Part shown: in pieces, positions 51,580 through 61,089 of the stretch
Position numbering within the stretch: the first letter of the stretch is position 1
Layout of the letters: every line of letters begins with the position of its first letter
NCBI RefSeq assembly: GCF_024189295.1
Contig: NZ_JAIZEN010000006.1
Coordinates: forward strand, 166,012-230,011
DNA from: Halobacillus sp. A1
Lineage (GTDB): Bacteria > Bacillota > Bacilli > Bacillales > Halobacillaceae
Length of the DNA stretch: 64,000 nucleotides
Reading direction: 5' to 3'
Notes under the pieces: generated by a model
Told to the model about the DNA's origin: nothing
Databases searched by the model: none
The model's input: only the letters and a program-made list of their open reading frames with translations
Program-made: the position numbers and the translations under genes

Positions 51580-52506
51580 TTATGAATTATAGTCCTGGAT
51601 CATTTCATTAGCCTTTTGTACTTCAGACTCTGGCACTTGCAAGTAATAAATATCATCAATTCTCGTGCCGCTTCCTGTGATTTGGTAGGTGGATATATCT
51701 TTACGGGCACCGCGATAATCAGTAGCAAGATCACGCATATCTTCAAACTGCATATTTGTAGCGACATTGCCTCCAAGAACATCCATAATATCACCGATCT
51801 TATTCACAGCATTTATGTTTGCCCCCCGATCCAGAACCCCCTGAATCACCTGGCGTTGTCTTTCATTTCTTCCTGCATCTCCCTGAGGATCATCATACCT
51901 CATGCGAACCCATGCCAGAGCTTCTTCACCGTCTAAGTCAATTTCCCCTTCAGAAAACGATTCTCCAGAGTAGTCGAAGGCGAAATCATTATCGACTGTT
52001 ATCCCACCAACAGCATCAACTAATTGTCCTAACCCTTCCATATTCATGCGCACGTAATAATCCAGATCGATATCCAGAAAATTTTCTACTGTATCAACTG
52101 CCATGTTGCTGCCACCAAAAGCGTAAGCATGGTTGATTTTATCATCAAAACCCTCACCTACAATTTTAGTTCTAGTATCACGCGGTATACTCACCATTTG
52201 TGATCGTTCATTTTCAGGATCGAGCGTCATAACAATCATTGTATCAGATCGTCCTCTATCATTTTCCCGCTCATCTACCCCTAGTAATAGGACATTGATT
52301 GATTCTTTTGATTCCACTTTTTTCTTAGTAGCTTTATGGTCTATCCCAGTCACCGTCTCATGGATGTCATTATCTACAGTTGATTTCACATTATTATAAA
52401 TTGAAAATAAGTAGACCGTAATCCCTACTCCAAGGAGCAAAATAACTGTGAGCGTAATCCAAAGCCATTTTTTGCTCTTCTTATGTTTTTGCACTCTTCT
52501 TTCCAT
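51580..52506 (-). CDS. LCP-family wall-polymer ligase, copy 3
   Basis: A 308-residue type-II membrane protein: basic tail, one membrane segment (about 14-35) and an LCP domain with INVLLLGVDEREND, GRSDTMIVMTLDP, VSIPRDTRTKI, NHAYAFGGSNMAVDTVENFL and VRMRYDDPQGDAGRNERQRQ. It is closer in motif wording to copy 1 than to copy 2. It lies in the same orientation as copy 2 and the two bracket the pxp operon. Catalytic residues are intact. Role as for copy 1, attachment of wall polymers to peptidoglycan. Confidence 0.92.
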   Translation of the reverse strand: MERRVQKHKKSKKWLWITLTVILLLGVGITVYLFSIYNNVKSTVDNDIHETVTGIDHKATKKKVESKESINVLLLGVDERENDRGRSDTMIVMTLDPENERSQMVSIPRDTRTKIVGEGFDDKINHAYAFGGSNMAVDTVENFLDIDLDYYVRMNMEGLGQLVDAVGGITVDNDFAFDYSGESFSEGEIDLDGEEALAWVRMRYDDPQGDAGRNERQRQVIQGVLDRGANINAVNKIGDIMDVLGGNVATNMQFEDMRDLATDYRGARKDISTYQITGSGTRIDDIYYLQVPESEVQKANEMIQDYNS

Positions 52507-52681
52507 TCGTACACCCCTTCATTCTCTGTATGTTCATTATAGAATAGTTAAGACTTGTTTTGTAAGATATTTTAAATATTTTGTCATAGATTGACTTGTA
52601 ATGTCATTAAAAATCCCCCACGGGTATCACCCGCTGGCATAGAAAGGTCAGTTTCCTCTATGAGGTCTTAACATAGACATT

Positions 52682-52730
52682 AAAAAAGAAGGAAATAAAG
52701 GAAGATTTCCCTTCATTTCCTTCTTTTTGT
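52682..52730 (-). terminator. Terminator of ycsI
   Basis: Long arms AAAAAGAAGGAAAT and ATTTCCTTCTTTTT with further inner pairs, immediately after the gene. Confidence 0.9.
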
Positions 52731-53498
52731 TCATCCCCCTTTTCTTTCTTCTAACTGGTCTGTGATGAGCATATGACCAGGCGCGTGGGATATCATAATT
52801 TCGGGTTTTGCATTCAGGCATACATTTTGGGGCGTCACACCACAGGCCCAAAATACAGGCACTCGTTCTTCGTCATTAAATGAAATGCTGTCTCCATAAT
52901 CTGGGCTGTGTATATCATTGATTCCAATCTCTTCAGGATTCCCTATATGCACAGGGCCTCCATGGGAAGTTTGAAAGTGTTCCGTTATTTGAGAAGCACG
53001 TTCAATTTCACCTTGTTTCAGAGCCCTCATACTGACCACCATATTACCTTCGAAATTTCCTGCTTTCTCGCATGGAATATTCGTTTTATACATAGGGACG
53101 ACACGTTTTTGCTGTTGGTGAAGAAGCTCTATTCCATCTTCAAGCAATGCTTTTTCAAACGTAAAACTGCATCCAATCAAAAAAGTTACAAAATCGTCAC
53201 GCCAATAATCTTGGATGTCATTCACCTCTTCCGTAAACTCACCACTTCGATAAATTCGATATTTGGGAAGGTCCGTACGAATATCCGCATCCGCGACTTT
53301 TGGCTTTGTAACTCCGGCCTCTAGTACATCTACTACCGGACAAGGCTTTGGATTCCTCAGGCAAAATAATAGAAAATCAAACGCAAATTCTTTCGGCAAA
53401 GTGATCATATTCGCCTGCAAATAATTGTCACACATTCCTGAAGTAGTCCCGTTATCTTCTTGTTTTCTAAATATCTGACGCTGATCATATGGTTTCAT
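52731..53498 (-). CDS. ycsI: YcsI/DUF1445 putative hydro-lyase (D-glutamate cyclase family)
   Basis: A 255-residue protein. SGMCDNYLQANMITLPKEFA, FCLRNPKPCPVVDVLEAG and PVFWACGVTPQNVCLNAKP with SHAPGHMLITD are signature blocks of this family, whose mammalian relative is D-glutamate cyclase producing 5-oxo-D-proline. In Bacillus it belongs to the ycsFGI-kip set, so it probably feeds 5-oxoprolinase. AGGAGG lies 9 bases before the ATG. Here it is on the opposite strand from pxpBCA, beyond LCP copy 3. Confidence 0.9.
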   Translation of the reverse strand: MKPYDQRQIFRKQEDNGTTSGMCDNYLQANMITLPKEFAFDFLLFCLRNPKPCPVVDVLEAGVTKPKVADADIRTDLPKYRIYRSGEFTEEVNDIQDYWRDDFVTFLIGCSFTFEKALLEDGIELLHQQQKRVVPMYKTNIPCEKAGNFEGNMVVSMRALKQGEIERASQITEHFQTSHGGPVHIGNPEEIGINDIHSPDYGDSISFNDEERVPVFWACGVTPQNVCLNAKPEIMISHAPGHMLITDQLEERKGG

Positions 53499-53551
53499 AG
53501 CTCATATCCTCCTCTCCCTTTAATATACCAAATAACAGAATTAGAATAAGT

Positions 53552-53588
53552 AAAAAAACACGACTTGTCGTTAAGTCGTGTTTTTTCC
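53552..53588. terminator. Bidirectional terminator
   Basis: AAAAAACACGACTT and AAGTCGTGTTTTTT arms, at the end of the sugar cluster and upstream of ycsI. Confidence 0.9.
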
Positions 53589-54275
53589 TTATGTTTTCGA
53601 AGCTACTTTCAAATGCAATCGATAAAATGCTGAGAAGGCTAAAAAGGCTACAAGAGAGCCTGTGAACAATGGTATTAACAGTGGAAATATATAAAGACTG
53701 ATATACAGAACAATTCCAGAGCTGATAACTATAGTCAAGAACAGCAGAGGACTGCCTATAGTCATCAAGAAAGCTTGCTTGAATGAGGCACGCAGCTTTA
53801 TGTCATAATGTACAAGGACATTAAAGAAATTAATAGTAAATACGAACAGCAAAATTCCCATCACTAGAAATGCATTCATCAAAAAAGTGTTACGGCTTGA
53901 GAAATAATAAACATCTGCAGCAAGAACGCCCCAGAGGACTACAAATATTATTCCCCCGAACATACTCTTGACGTAATTATCTTTATAATGTTTCAAATAT
54001 GAATATTCGATTAACCCCTCTTCTTCTTTTCTCACCCACTCCCGTGCCTTAGCGAATAACGCGGTTGTAGCTGGAAAAAACACAAAGGGAGCGATACATG
54101 CTAATGGAACTAATAAATAAGCGATCATTTCGTTGCTTTCTATGTATAATAAACTAAGAAGAAGGAGACCTACCGGCAAATTGAACAAGGCCCATTGCAA
54201 GTTCCCGAGGGTGAACCTCGTAATCCACTCACTAACTACATAAAATCCACCCATAAAGCCTGATCTATTCGCCAT
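53589..54275 (-). CDS. YesL-family (DUF624) membrane protein
   Basis: A 228-residue protein with about five membrane segments. FMGGFYVVSEWITRFTLGNL with NLQWALFNLPVGLLLLSLLY, and PATTALFAKAREWV are DUF624/YesL features. YesL-like genes commonly sit with sugar ABC permeases in Bacillus pectin and rhamnogalacturonan clusters, and the same context holds here. The ATG at 54275 has GAAGGAG 8 bases upstream. It is the last gene of the minus-strand sugar cluster. Confidence 0.82.
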   Translation of the reverse strand: MANRSGFMGGFYVVSEWITRFTLGNLQWALFNLPVGLLLLSLLYIESNEMIAYLLVPLACIAPFVFFPATTALFAKAREWVRKEEEGLIEYSYLKHYKDNYVKSMFGGIIFVVLWGVLAADVYYFSSRNTFLMNAFLVMGILLFVFTINFFNVLVHYDIKLRASFKQAFLMTIGSPLLFLTIVISSGIVLYISLYIFPLLIPLFTGSLVAFLAFSAFYRLHLKVASKT

Positions 54276-54300
54276 AGAGATCACTCCTTCTTCTCAACTG

Positions 54301-55269
54301 TTAGGCCCACCACATATCTGCAGGCGGTTCTTCGATGTTAACTGCTTTCAAGTTCTTAACGGCTTGGTTAAAACCCTCGCTAATCGACATAATCGGGTCT
54401 TCGTGCTCAATGCTGATGACATAATCATATCCATAAGTTCGAAGGGCACTTACAATATTAGACCATTCCTGGATCCCATGTCCATACCCAACAGAACGGA
54501 AACTCCACGCTCTTGTTTTCACTTCCGAATAAGGCTGCATGTCGGTCAATCCGTACATGTTGACGTTTTCCTGATCGATGTACGTGTCTTTAGCATGGAA
54601 GTGATGGAGAGCATCTGCTTTTCCGAGGATCTTAATAGCTGCTACCGGGTCGATGCCCTGCCACCATAAGTGACTCGGATCAAGATTTGCTCCAACAGCT
54701 TCATTTGTAGCTTCGCGAAGCTTAAGCATAGTATGTGGTGTATGCACAAGGAATCCAGCATGAAGTTCCAATCCAATTTTTACACCGTGCTCTGCTGCAA
54801 ACTCTCCTTGTTCTTTCCAATAAGGAATCAGCTTCTCATTCCATTGCCATTCAAGTACATCGGAGTATTCAGCTGGCCATGGTGTGACAGGCCAATTAGG
54901 CGACGTATCCGTTTTTGAACCTCCGGGTGTCCCTGAGAACGTATTAACGACAGGCACATCAAGCAGATTGGCTAATTTGACCGACTTGACGAACGCTTCG
55001 TGGGACTCCTCTGCGAATTTTTCATCAGGAGAGATCGGGTTGCCGTGGCAGCTGAATGCACTGATCGTCAGCCCTCTTTGATGAACCTTATCCAAGTACT
55101 CTTTTCGCTTCTCTTCACTTTCTAAAAGTTCATCCACGTTACAGTGTGCCGTCCCTGGGTAGCCTCCTGTTCCAATCTCCACAGCTTTCAATCCCGATTC
55201 CTTTGCTTTATCGAGCATTTCTTCGAATGAAAGATCGGAAAACAATACCGTAAATACGCCTAATTTCAT
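54301..55269 (-). CDS. TIM-barrel sugar-phosphate isomerase/epimerase, cluster copy 1
   Basis: A 322-residue xylose-isomerase-like TIM-barrel protein. MKLGVFTVLFSDLSFEEML, the VEIGTGGYPGTAHCNVDELL segment, GLELHAGFLVHTP, GANLDPSHLWWQGIDP and HAKDTYID supply the expected metal-binding Glu/Asp/His set. Enzymes of this family isomerise or epimerise sugars, often with Gfo/Idh partners. GGAGG precedes the ATG. It lies between YesL and a Gfo/Idh/MocA dehydrogenase in the same operon. Confidence 0.88.
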   Translation of the reverse strand: MKLGVFTVLFSDLSFEEMLDKAKESGLKAVEIGTGGYPGTAHCNVDELLESEEKRKEYLDKVHQRGLTISAFSCHGNPISPDEKFAEESHEAFVKSVKLANLLDVPVVNTFSGTPGGSKTDTSPNWPVTPWPAEYSDVLEWQWNEKLIPYWKEQGEFAAEHGVKIGLELHAGFLVHTPHTMLKLREATNEAVGANLDPSHLWWQGIDPVAAIKILGKADALHHFHAKDTYIDQENVNMYGLTDMQPYSEVKTRAWSFRSVGYGHGIQEWSNIVSALRTYGYDYVISIEHEDPIMSISEGFNQAVKNLKAVNIEEPPADMWWA

Positions 55270-55290
55270 AAGTAATTCCTCCGTTCTTGT

Positions 55291-56331
55291 TTATGATAAT
55301 TTAATACTTGTACCTGTTTCACTGCTTTTATATATGGCTTCCATCAGCTTTGTGACCTTTAACGCCTGTTCCGGCTTGACGATAAGATCTGCATTACCTA
55401 AGCAGGCGTCGACAAAATTTTTCGCTTGGTTAAATCCTGCTCCAAGTTTGTCCTCAGGAATGTTAGGCTGACTGTTCCAAACCGCTCCATACTTCGTCTG
55501 ATAAAGCTGGAATGGGTAGACGTCCATTCCACCATCCACCCCTGAAATGCTAAGAGTGGTCTGGTCTTCTTTAACGTTAGCGGCCCAAGAACACTCAAAC
55601 TGCATAGACAACCCATTCTTGAACGTTATATAACTGGTAACATGGTCATCGACATTGAAGGTTTCATGATCAAATGCCCCCCAATCGTTTACCTGACCAG
55701 GAGTTTTGCTCAGCCGATCATACGTCTTACCGATTACTTCTACCGGTTCAGGATCATCGAGAAGCCATAAAGCTAAATCAAGCAAATGGCAGCCGAAATC
55801 GATTAGACTTCCGCCTCCTTGCAAATCTTTGTTTGTAAAGACACCCCAGCCTGGCACTTTTCGCCTGCGCATCGCTTGAATACGGCTGACCAGCGGGTCT
55901 CCGATCTCGCCCTGAGCAATCGCTTCCTTCGCAAGTTCAGCTTCAGGGGTATATCGGTAATGATAAGCGATGGATAACAAGCGGTCATTATGTTCAGCTG
56001 CTGCTATCATCGCTTCTCCTTCTTCTGTGGTAATAGCCATCGGTTTTTCACAAAGAACGTGCACACCCGCTTCCAGTGCGGCAATAGCTATTTCTGAATG
56101 AAACTTATTGGGCGTGCAAATGGTTACTGCATCGACTTCTGAGAATAGTTGATTATAATCTTCAAACACTTTTGGAATATCGAAGTTTTCGGCTACAAGG
56201 TGAGCACGATCCATGTTCACGTCCTGTACGGCTGTCAGCTCAACCTGGTCAACCATCCCTGCAAATGCCGGAATGTGACGTTCCTGTGCAATTCCTCCAA
56301 CTCCGATGATTCCCATTTTAAACTTTGACAT
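55291..56331 (-). CDS. Gfo/Idh/MocA-family dehydrogenase, copy 1
   Basis: A 346-residue NAD(P)-dependent sugar dehydrogenase. FKMGIIGVGGIAQERHIPAF is the Rossmann loop, VLCEKPMAITTEEG (about 91-104) contains the catalytic EKP Lys, and SLIDFGCHLLDLALWLLDDP the substrate-side His motif. It probably oxidises a sugar or keto-sugar derivative. Its start lies 4 bases after the second dehydrogenase, so translation is coupled. Confidence 0.9.
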   Translation of the reverse strand: MSKFKMGIIGVGGIAQERHIPAFAGMVDQVELTAVQDVNMDRAHLVAENFDIPKVFEDYNQLFSEVDAVTICTPNKFHSEIAIAALEAGVHVLCEKPMAITTEEGEAMIAAAEHNDRLLSIAYHYRYTPEAELAKEAIAQGEIGDPLVSRIQAMRRRKVPGWGVFTNKDLQGGGSLIDFGCHLLDLALWLLDDPEPVEVIGKTYDRLSKTPGQVNDWGAFDHETFNVDDHVTSYITFKNGLSMQFECSWAANVKEDQTTLSISGVDGGMDVYPFQLYQTKYGAVWNSQPNIPEDKLGAGFNQAKNFVDACLGNADLIVKPEQALKVTKLMEAIYKSSETGTSIKLS

Positions 56332-56335
56332 CTAA

Positions 56336-57367
56336 TCACTTCGCTAACTGTGTAATTTTACGGGTCTCGCCAGATTCTAGAGCTGCTAAAATCACTTCGA
56401 GAGAACGCTTCCCTTCTTCTCCGTCAATCAAAGGCTTTTTATCCTCCACGATTGCTTCTACAAAATGATCGATAACTCCCGTGTTGGTCTGGCCGCCTTC
56501 ATCATTCGATTGAATTTGCCCTAATTCGTATTTAACTGTTTCTCCTGACGTGTACTGGGCGATTAAAGAGTAGGACGGATCATCCTCAAGACGAAGCATG
56601 CCCTTTTCCCCATAGATCACTGTGGAATTGTCTTCACCAGCGTTATACGCCCAGCTTGCGGTAAGGGTTCCTACGATTCCACTTTCTGAACGCAAGATAC
56701 AAACTGCATTATCATCTACAGTAATTTCAGATTTAGCATTATTTTCAATAAATCCTGCTACATCTGCAAACTCTTCTCCAAGTACATGTCGGAGAAGATC
56801 CGCTTTATGTACACCAAGATCCCCCATTGCACCTATGAAAGCTTGATCTTTCTTGAAAAACCAGCTATTCTCACCATCAGCGCTCCAGCCTTCTGGACCT
56901 CCATGCCCAAAAGTGGTACGGAAGCTGTATATTTTCCCTAACTCACCGGCAGCGATCAATTTACGAGCTTTTTCGTGAGAAGCTACAAAACGCTGATTAT
57001 GAGCGATCATTAATTTTTTACCATTTCGTTCTGCTGTTTCAATCATTTGATCAGCTTCCTCGCGTGACGTAGCCATGGGTTTCTCACACAGTACATGAGC
57101 CCCTGCTTCTAAAGCAGCGATGGATACAGGAGCATGCAAGTAATTTGGTAGACACACACTTACAGCATCTACTTCTTCCTTACTGAAAAGCTCTTCATAA
57201 TCTGTATAGGATTTGGCTCCAAAAGCTTCAGCCGTTACCATTGCTCTCTCTTCAACGATGTCACACACCGCAACGATATCCACGTGTTTGTTTTCTTCAT
57301 ACTCCAATAAGTGACGATTTTGCGCTATACTCCCGCAGCCAATGATGGCAACTCTTAAGTTAGACAT
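56336..57367 (-). CDS. Gfo/Idh/MocA-family dehydrogenase, copy 2
   Basis: A 343-residue enzyme of the same fold as its neighbour but clearly different in sequence. LRVAIIGCGSIAQNRHLLEY, HVLCEKPMATSREEAD and AMGDLGVHKADLLRHVLGEE hold the cofactor, EKP and His motifs. A pair of unlike Gfo/Idh enzymes next to ThuA-like and isomerase genes suggests sequential oxidation and reduction of a sugar via keto intermediates. Substrate unknown. Confidence 0.9.
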   Translation of the reverse strand: MSNLRVAIIGCGSIAQNRHLLEYEENKHVDIVAVCDIVEERAMVTAEAFGAKSYTDYEELFSKEEVDAVSVCLPNYLHAPVSIAALEAGAHVLCEKPMATSREEADQMIETAERNGKKLMIAHNQRFVASHEKARKLIAAGELGKIYSFRTTFGHGGPEGWSADGENSWFFKKDQAFIGAMGDLGVHKADLLRHVLGEEFADVAGFIENNAKSEITVDDNAVCILRSESGIVGTLTASWAYNAGEDNSTVIYGEKGMLRLEDDPSYSLIAQYTSGETVKYELGQIQSNDEGGQTNTGVIDHFVEAIVEDKKPLIDGEEGKRSLEVILAALESGETRKITQLAK

Positions 57368-57388
57368 TACCTGTTCCTCCTTCAGAAA

Positions 57389-58108
57389 TTATTTTTCAGA
57401 AATGTGTTCTAGCGGTTGTGCATTCCCGTATACATTCTTAGGTGTACCGCCGTTATTCACCCATTTAACTCCATTACGGATCACTTTTTGTACATCTTCA
57501 TGATAATAGGTTGGGTACGTTTCATGTCCTGGACGGAAATAGAAAATCTTTCCGCGTCCTCGTTTGAATGTAGCTCCACTTCGGAAAACCTCGCCACCTT
57601 CAAACCAACTTACAAATACCAGCTCGTCCGGTGCAGGAATATCAAAATGCTCGCCATACATTTCTTCTTTTTCAATATCAATGTATTCCCCTAGACCTTC
57701 TGTAATCGGATGTGTAGGATCTACTACCCAAATACGCTCTTTGTCATCGGCTTCGCGCCACTTCAAATCACAAGTCGTACCCATCAATTTTTTGAAAACT
57801 TTAGAAAAATGGGCAGAGTGAAGGACAACAAGCCCCATCCCATCAAGTACACGCTGTTTTACTTTTTCAGCCACTTCCTCTGTGACCTCTTCGTGAGCTT
57901 TGTGGCCCCACCAGACTAACACATCCGTATCTTCAAGAACCTCATCCGTAAGACCATGCTCTTCTTCATCTAGAGTTGCCGTACGTACAACGTGTTCATC
58001 ACCTTCAAGAAAGCCCGCAATCGCACTATGAATTCCTTCTGGGTAAATATCGGAAACTACCTTATTTTCTTTTTCGTGTCTGAATTCATTCCATACTGTT
58101 ATATTCAT
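57389..58108 (-). CDS. ThuA-like trehalose-utilisation-family protein
   Basis: A 239-residue protein with a class-I glutamine-amidotransferase-like fold but without the usual nucleophile Cys. [53 protein letters not shown] and [20 protein letters not shown] match ThuA proteins. ThuA and a Gfo/Idh partner (ThuB) convert disaccharides through keto forms in rhizobia. Start choice: ATG 58108 lies 11 bases after GGAGG; the TTG at 58111 lies 8 bases after. Confidence 0.88.
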   Translation of the reverse strand: MNITVWNEFRHEKENKVVSDIYPEGIHSAIAGFLEGDEHVVRTATLDEEEHGLTDEVLEDTDVLVWWGHKAHEEVTEEVAEKVKQRVLDGMGLVVLHSAHFSKVFKKLMGTTCDLKWREADDKERIWVVDPTHPITEGLGEYIDIEKEEMYGEHFDIPAPDELVFVSWFEGGEVFRSGATFKRGRGKIFYFRPGHETYPTYYHEDVQKVIRNGVKWVNNGGTPKNVYGNAQPLEHISEK

Positions 58109-58126
58109 CAATAATCACTCCTCCAT

Positions 58127-59182
58127 TTAATTAGCATCCAATTCTTTTATACCGGGGTTGTAGGGTTTGCAAGAATCCCTTTCGACTATGCTCGTCGGGA
58201 TGATTACACCTCTCTTGACCATTTCCGGTGTATGCAAAATATTAATTAAACCATCTGAAGCTTCGTACCCAAGTTGATAAGGATTTGTGTCCACAGTAGT
58301 TAATGGTGGATTAGCTAATTTTGCAATCATCGTGTTATTAAATCCGATAATGCTTACATCTTCCGGCACCTTAATTTGTATTTCTTGAAGTGCTGCCATT
58401 ACTGTCAATCCATTATAATCGTCTGTGATCACTAGCCCTGTAGGTCGTCTCGGGGTATTCATCATTTTTTTTACCACTTCTTTTCCATTCTCCACAGAAT
58501 CACTTAAGTCAATGCTTTGCACTGATTCAGGTTGAATGTCAATGCCGTGTTCTTCGGCCGCCAGCTTAAAACCCTGGAGGCGATCCTTAGCAACTTCAAA
58601 CTTAAGATCCCCTCCGATAAAGCCTAAGTCTTTGTGACCAAATTCAATTAAATAATTCGCGGCTTCTCGGGCAGCTTCAACATTATCATTATCAACATAC
58701 ATGAATTTATTGGCTCCGAATAGAGGTTTCCCTACGACGACAAATGGAAAATTATGTTCCATTAAATAAGGTACTACTTTATCATCTTTTTTAGAGTATA
58801 GAACAATAATTCCGTCTACACGTTTCCCCTGGACCATTTTGACCACATCTTGAAATATGGTTTCCTCAGATTCACCTGTCGTCAGGTTCAAATTATAATC
58901 CCTCGTGTGACAAGCCTCACTGATCCCCTTAAGTATTTCTGAAAAAAACGGGTTCTCAAATGAATGGGTGGCAGAGTCTTTCATCACAATTCCGATAGTC
59001 TGCGTCGATTGGCGGACAAGCACTCGCCCATTGATATTTAAATGGTAGCCCATCTCCTCCATTATTTTCCTTACTCGTTTTTTAGTAGTTTCACTTATCC
59101 TTGGACTATCAGATAATACCCGGGACACAGTGGATGGCGCCACATTGGCTTTTTTAGCAACATCTTTAATAGTGACGGACAC
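58127..59182 (-). CDS. LacI-family transcriptional regulator of the sugar cluster
   Basis: A 351-residue repressor. VTIKDVAKKANVAPSTVSRV is the DNA-binding helix-turn-helix with a following LSDSPRISETTKKRVRKIME hinge, and the C-terminal periplasmic-binding-protein domain includes VDGIIVLYSKKDDKVVPYLM and RPTGLVITDDYNGLTVMAAL. GTG at 59182 lies 9 bases after AAGGAG; the ATG at 59188 lies 3 bases after. It is inside the cluster, between the permease and ThuA-like genes. Confidence 0.9.
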   Translation of the reverse strand: MSVTIKDVAKKANVAPSTVSRVLSDSPRISETTKKRVRKIMEEMGYHLNINGRVLVRQSTQTIGIVMKDSATHSFENPFFSEILKGISEACHTRDYNLNLTTGESEETIFQDVVKMVQGKRVDGIIVLYSKKDDKVVPYLMEHNFPFVVVGKPLFGANKFMYVDNDNVEAAREAANYLIEFGHKDLGFIGGDLKFEVAKDRLQGFKLAAEEHGIDIQPESVQSIDLSDSVENGKEVVKKMMNTPRRPTGLVITDDYNGLTVMAALQEIQIKVPEDVSIIGFNNTMIAKLANPPLTTVDTNPYQLGYEASDGLINILHTPEMVKRGVIIPTSIVERDSCKPYNPGIKELDAN

Positions 59183-59203
59183 GATCATCCACTCCTTGAA
59201 AGT

Positions 59204-60028
59204 TTATTTAACTGCGCCCTCAGATACACCTTGTATAATTTGTTTCTGTGCGAAGAAGTATCCAATAATTACTGGGATGATCGCAATGGTCAAACCAGCC
59301 AGAGCCAAATGCCACTGTTTAGTATATTGCCCAAAGAAGAAGAACATTTTCAATGGAATCGTTGCATTTGATTCACTTAAAACAAGTGAAGGTAATAAGT
59401 AGTCATTCCAAATCCAGATGACATTCAGGATTCCAACCGTAACGGAAATCGGCTTTAATAGTGGGAAGATAATAAACCAGAATAACTGGAAGCGGTTGGC
59501 ACCATCGATGATTGCAGCCTCATCCATTGATTTAGAAACGCCAGTCATGGCGCCATGATACAAGAAGATTGATAAGCTGCACCCGAATCCTAGGTACATA
59601 AAGATCAATCCGCCGGCATTCAGCATATCTGCCTGTCCGAATAAAGCGACAAGCGGAATCATTACCGACTGGAATGGGATAAGCATAGCGGCAACAAATG
59701 TAAAGAACATAAACCCGCTCAGCTTACTTTTATTACGTGCCAGAGCATATCCAGCCATCGAAGAGAAAAGGATGATGATCGCGACACTTAATCCAGTAAT
59801 CAACGTGGAGTTGAATAAGGATTTCAAAAACTCTAGATCGATGAAAGCTTCCACGAAGTTCTCAGTAATCCATTCTTCAGGAAGACCAAGAACCCCGGTG
59901 AAAATATCACGTTTTGTTTTGAAAGCATTCACAAGCATTAAATAAAATGGAGAGATCCACAATAGGCCAAGAATGAGCCCCAGGACTTCGATTGAGATTA
60001 AATTTCTCTTTTCATTGTTCTTTTTCAT
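59204..60028 (-). CDS. Sugar ABC transporter permease (MalG type)
   Basis: A 274-residue permease with six membrane segments. The EAA loop reads MDEAAIIDGANRFQLFWFII (about 179-198), which docks the ATPase. The start is an ATG overlapping the stop of the upstream permease (TAATGA), so translation is coupled. No ATP-binding subunit gene is in the window; a shared MsmX-like ATPase elsewhere is likely. Confidence 0.92.
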   Translation of the reverse strand: MKKNNEKRNLISIEVLGLILGLLWISPFYLMLVNAFKTKRDIFTGVLGLPEEWITENFVEAFIDLEFLKSLFNSTLITGLSVAIIILFSSMAGYALARNKSKLSGFMFFTFVAAMLIPFQSVMIPLVALFGQADMLNAGGLIFMYLGFGCSLSIFLYHGAMTGVSKSMDEAAIIDGANRFQLFWFIIFPLLKPISVTVGILNVIWIWNDYLLPSLVLSESNATIPLKMFFFFGQYTKQWHLALAGLTIAIIPVIIGYFFAQKQIIQGVSEGAVK

Positions 60029-60888
60029 TACATCTCAACCTCCCGCTTCTTGTTGTAATACACTTGTGTCAGTGCCACAACAGATACAATTAAGAAGAAG
60101 ATAACAGCTTTTGCCTGAGCGTAAGCCATATCGTTATCAGAAAACGCTGTGTTTACGATTTCCATTGCAACCATTTGAGTCTGGTTCGCTGGTCCGCCAT
60201 TTGTAAGAGACAAGTTCTGGTCATAAATCTTGAAAGCCATGGAAAGCGTTAAAAACATACTAATCGTAAAAGCTGGTGCAACAAGAGGGAACGTAATATT
60301 TTTAAAACGTTGAAATGCGCTAGCTCCATCAATTTTTGCAGCTTCGATCAGATCCTTAGGAATATTTTCTAAATAAGCAATGTAGATGATCATGATGTAA
60401 CCAGCCATCTGCCAGCAAGTAAGTATGACGATTCCCCAGAAACCTGTGTTAGCTGTAGATAACCAGCCATTAAACCCTTCGATTCCTGTTAAATTACCGA
60501 TATCTCCAAACACGCTGATGAATATGAACTGCCAAATGAAACCTAAGATTAAGCCACCAATTAAGTTGGGCATGAAGAAGACAGTTCTAAGAAGACTGCT
60601 GCTTTTAAGATTTCTTGTTACAATCAAAGCTAATCCTAACCCGAAGATGTTCAATAAAATAACAGCAACGAAAGCAAATTTAGTAGTAAACCAAATCGAA
60701 TTCATGAACTCATCTTCCTGAAACAAACTTATGTAGTTTTCCAAGCCAATAAATGCGGTTGCTCGGATACCATTCCAATCAGTAAATGAATAGATAAAAC
60801 CATAAATGAAAGGGATAACGACGACTATTCCAAGACCCAGTATTACTGGAGTAAGGAAGAGCCAAAAAGCAAGGCTTTTATTTTTCAT
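60028..60888 (-). CDS. Sugar ABC transporter permease (MalF type)
   Basis: A 286-residue permease with six membrane segments. The EAA loop is IPKDLIEAAKIDGASAFQRF (about 189-208). The ATG at 60888 has GGAGG 8 bases upstream; an in-frame TTG at 60903 overlaps that ribosome site and is unlikely. It follows the binding-protein gene after a 200-base gap with a strong stem-loop. Confidence 0.92.
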   Translation of the reverse strand: MKNKSLAFWLFLTPVILGLGIVVVIPFIYGFIYSFTDWNGIRATAFIGLENYISLFQEDEFMNSIWFTTKFAFVAVILLNIFGLGLALIVTRNLKSSSLLRTVFFMPNLIGGLILGFIWQFIFISVFGDIGNLTGIEGFNGWLSTANTGFWGIVILTCWQMAGYIMIIYIAYLENIPKDLIEAAKIDGASAFQRFKNITFPLVAPAFTISMFLTLSMAFKIYDQNLSLTNGGPANQTQMVAMEIVNTAFSDNDMAYAQAKAVIFFLIVSVVALTQVYYNKKREVEM

Positions 60889-61042
60889 ATTGTTTTCCTC
60901 CAATGCGGATCACGCGAACTTTATGAAAAAGTTTTGGCGAGTTATTTTATGAGAACGATTTCAGAAATATGGTGAAGTTGAACATCTCATCTATTAGGCT
61001 GTCTATATGTCTAAACACCCTAATAGAAAAGATATTCATAAT

Positions 61043-61080
61043 GGTCACACCAGGGGTATGACTCCATACCCCTGGCGACC
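61043..61080 (-). promoter_or_regulatory. Intercistronic stem-loop after the binding-protein gene
   Basis: Arms CCAGGGGTATG and CATACCCCTGG (with flanking GGTC/GACC pairs) form a strong hairpin without a T-run. It lies between the binding-protein and permease genes, where such stem-loops usually protect the upstream mRNA or reduce readthrough. Confidence 0.65.
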
Positions 61081-61089
61081 ATAAAATCA

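Noticed and set aside
51352..51585. A 77-codon plus-strand frame between the lipoprotein and LCP genes
   Set aside because: It overlaps the lipoprotein start and the LCP terminator and has no ribosome site.
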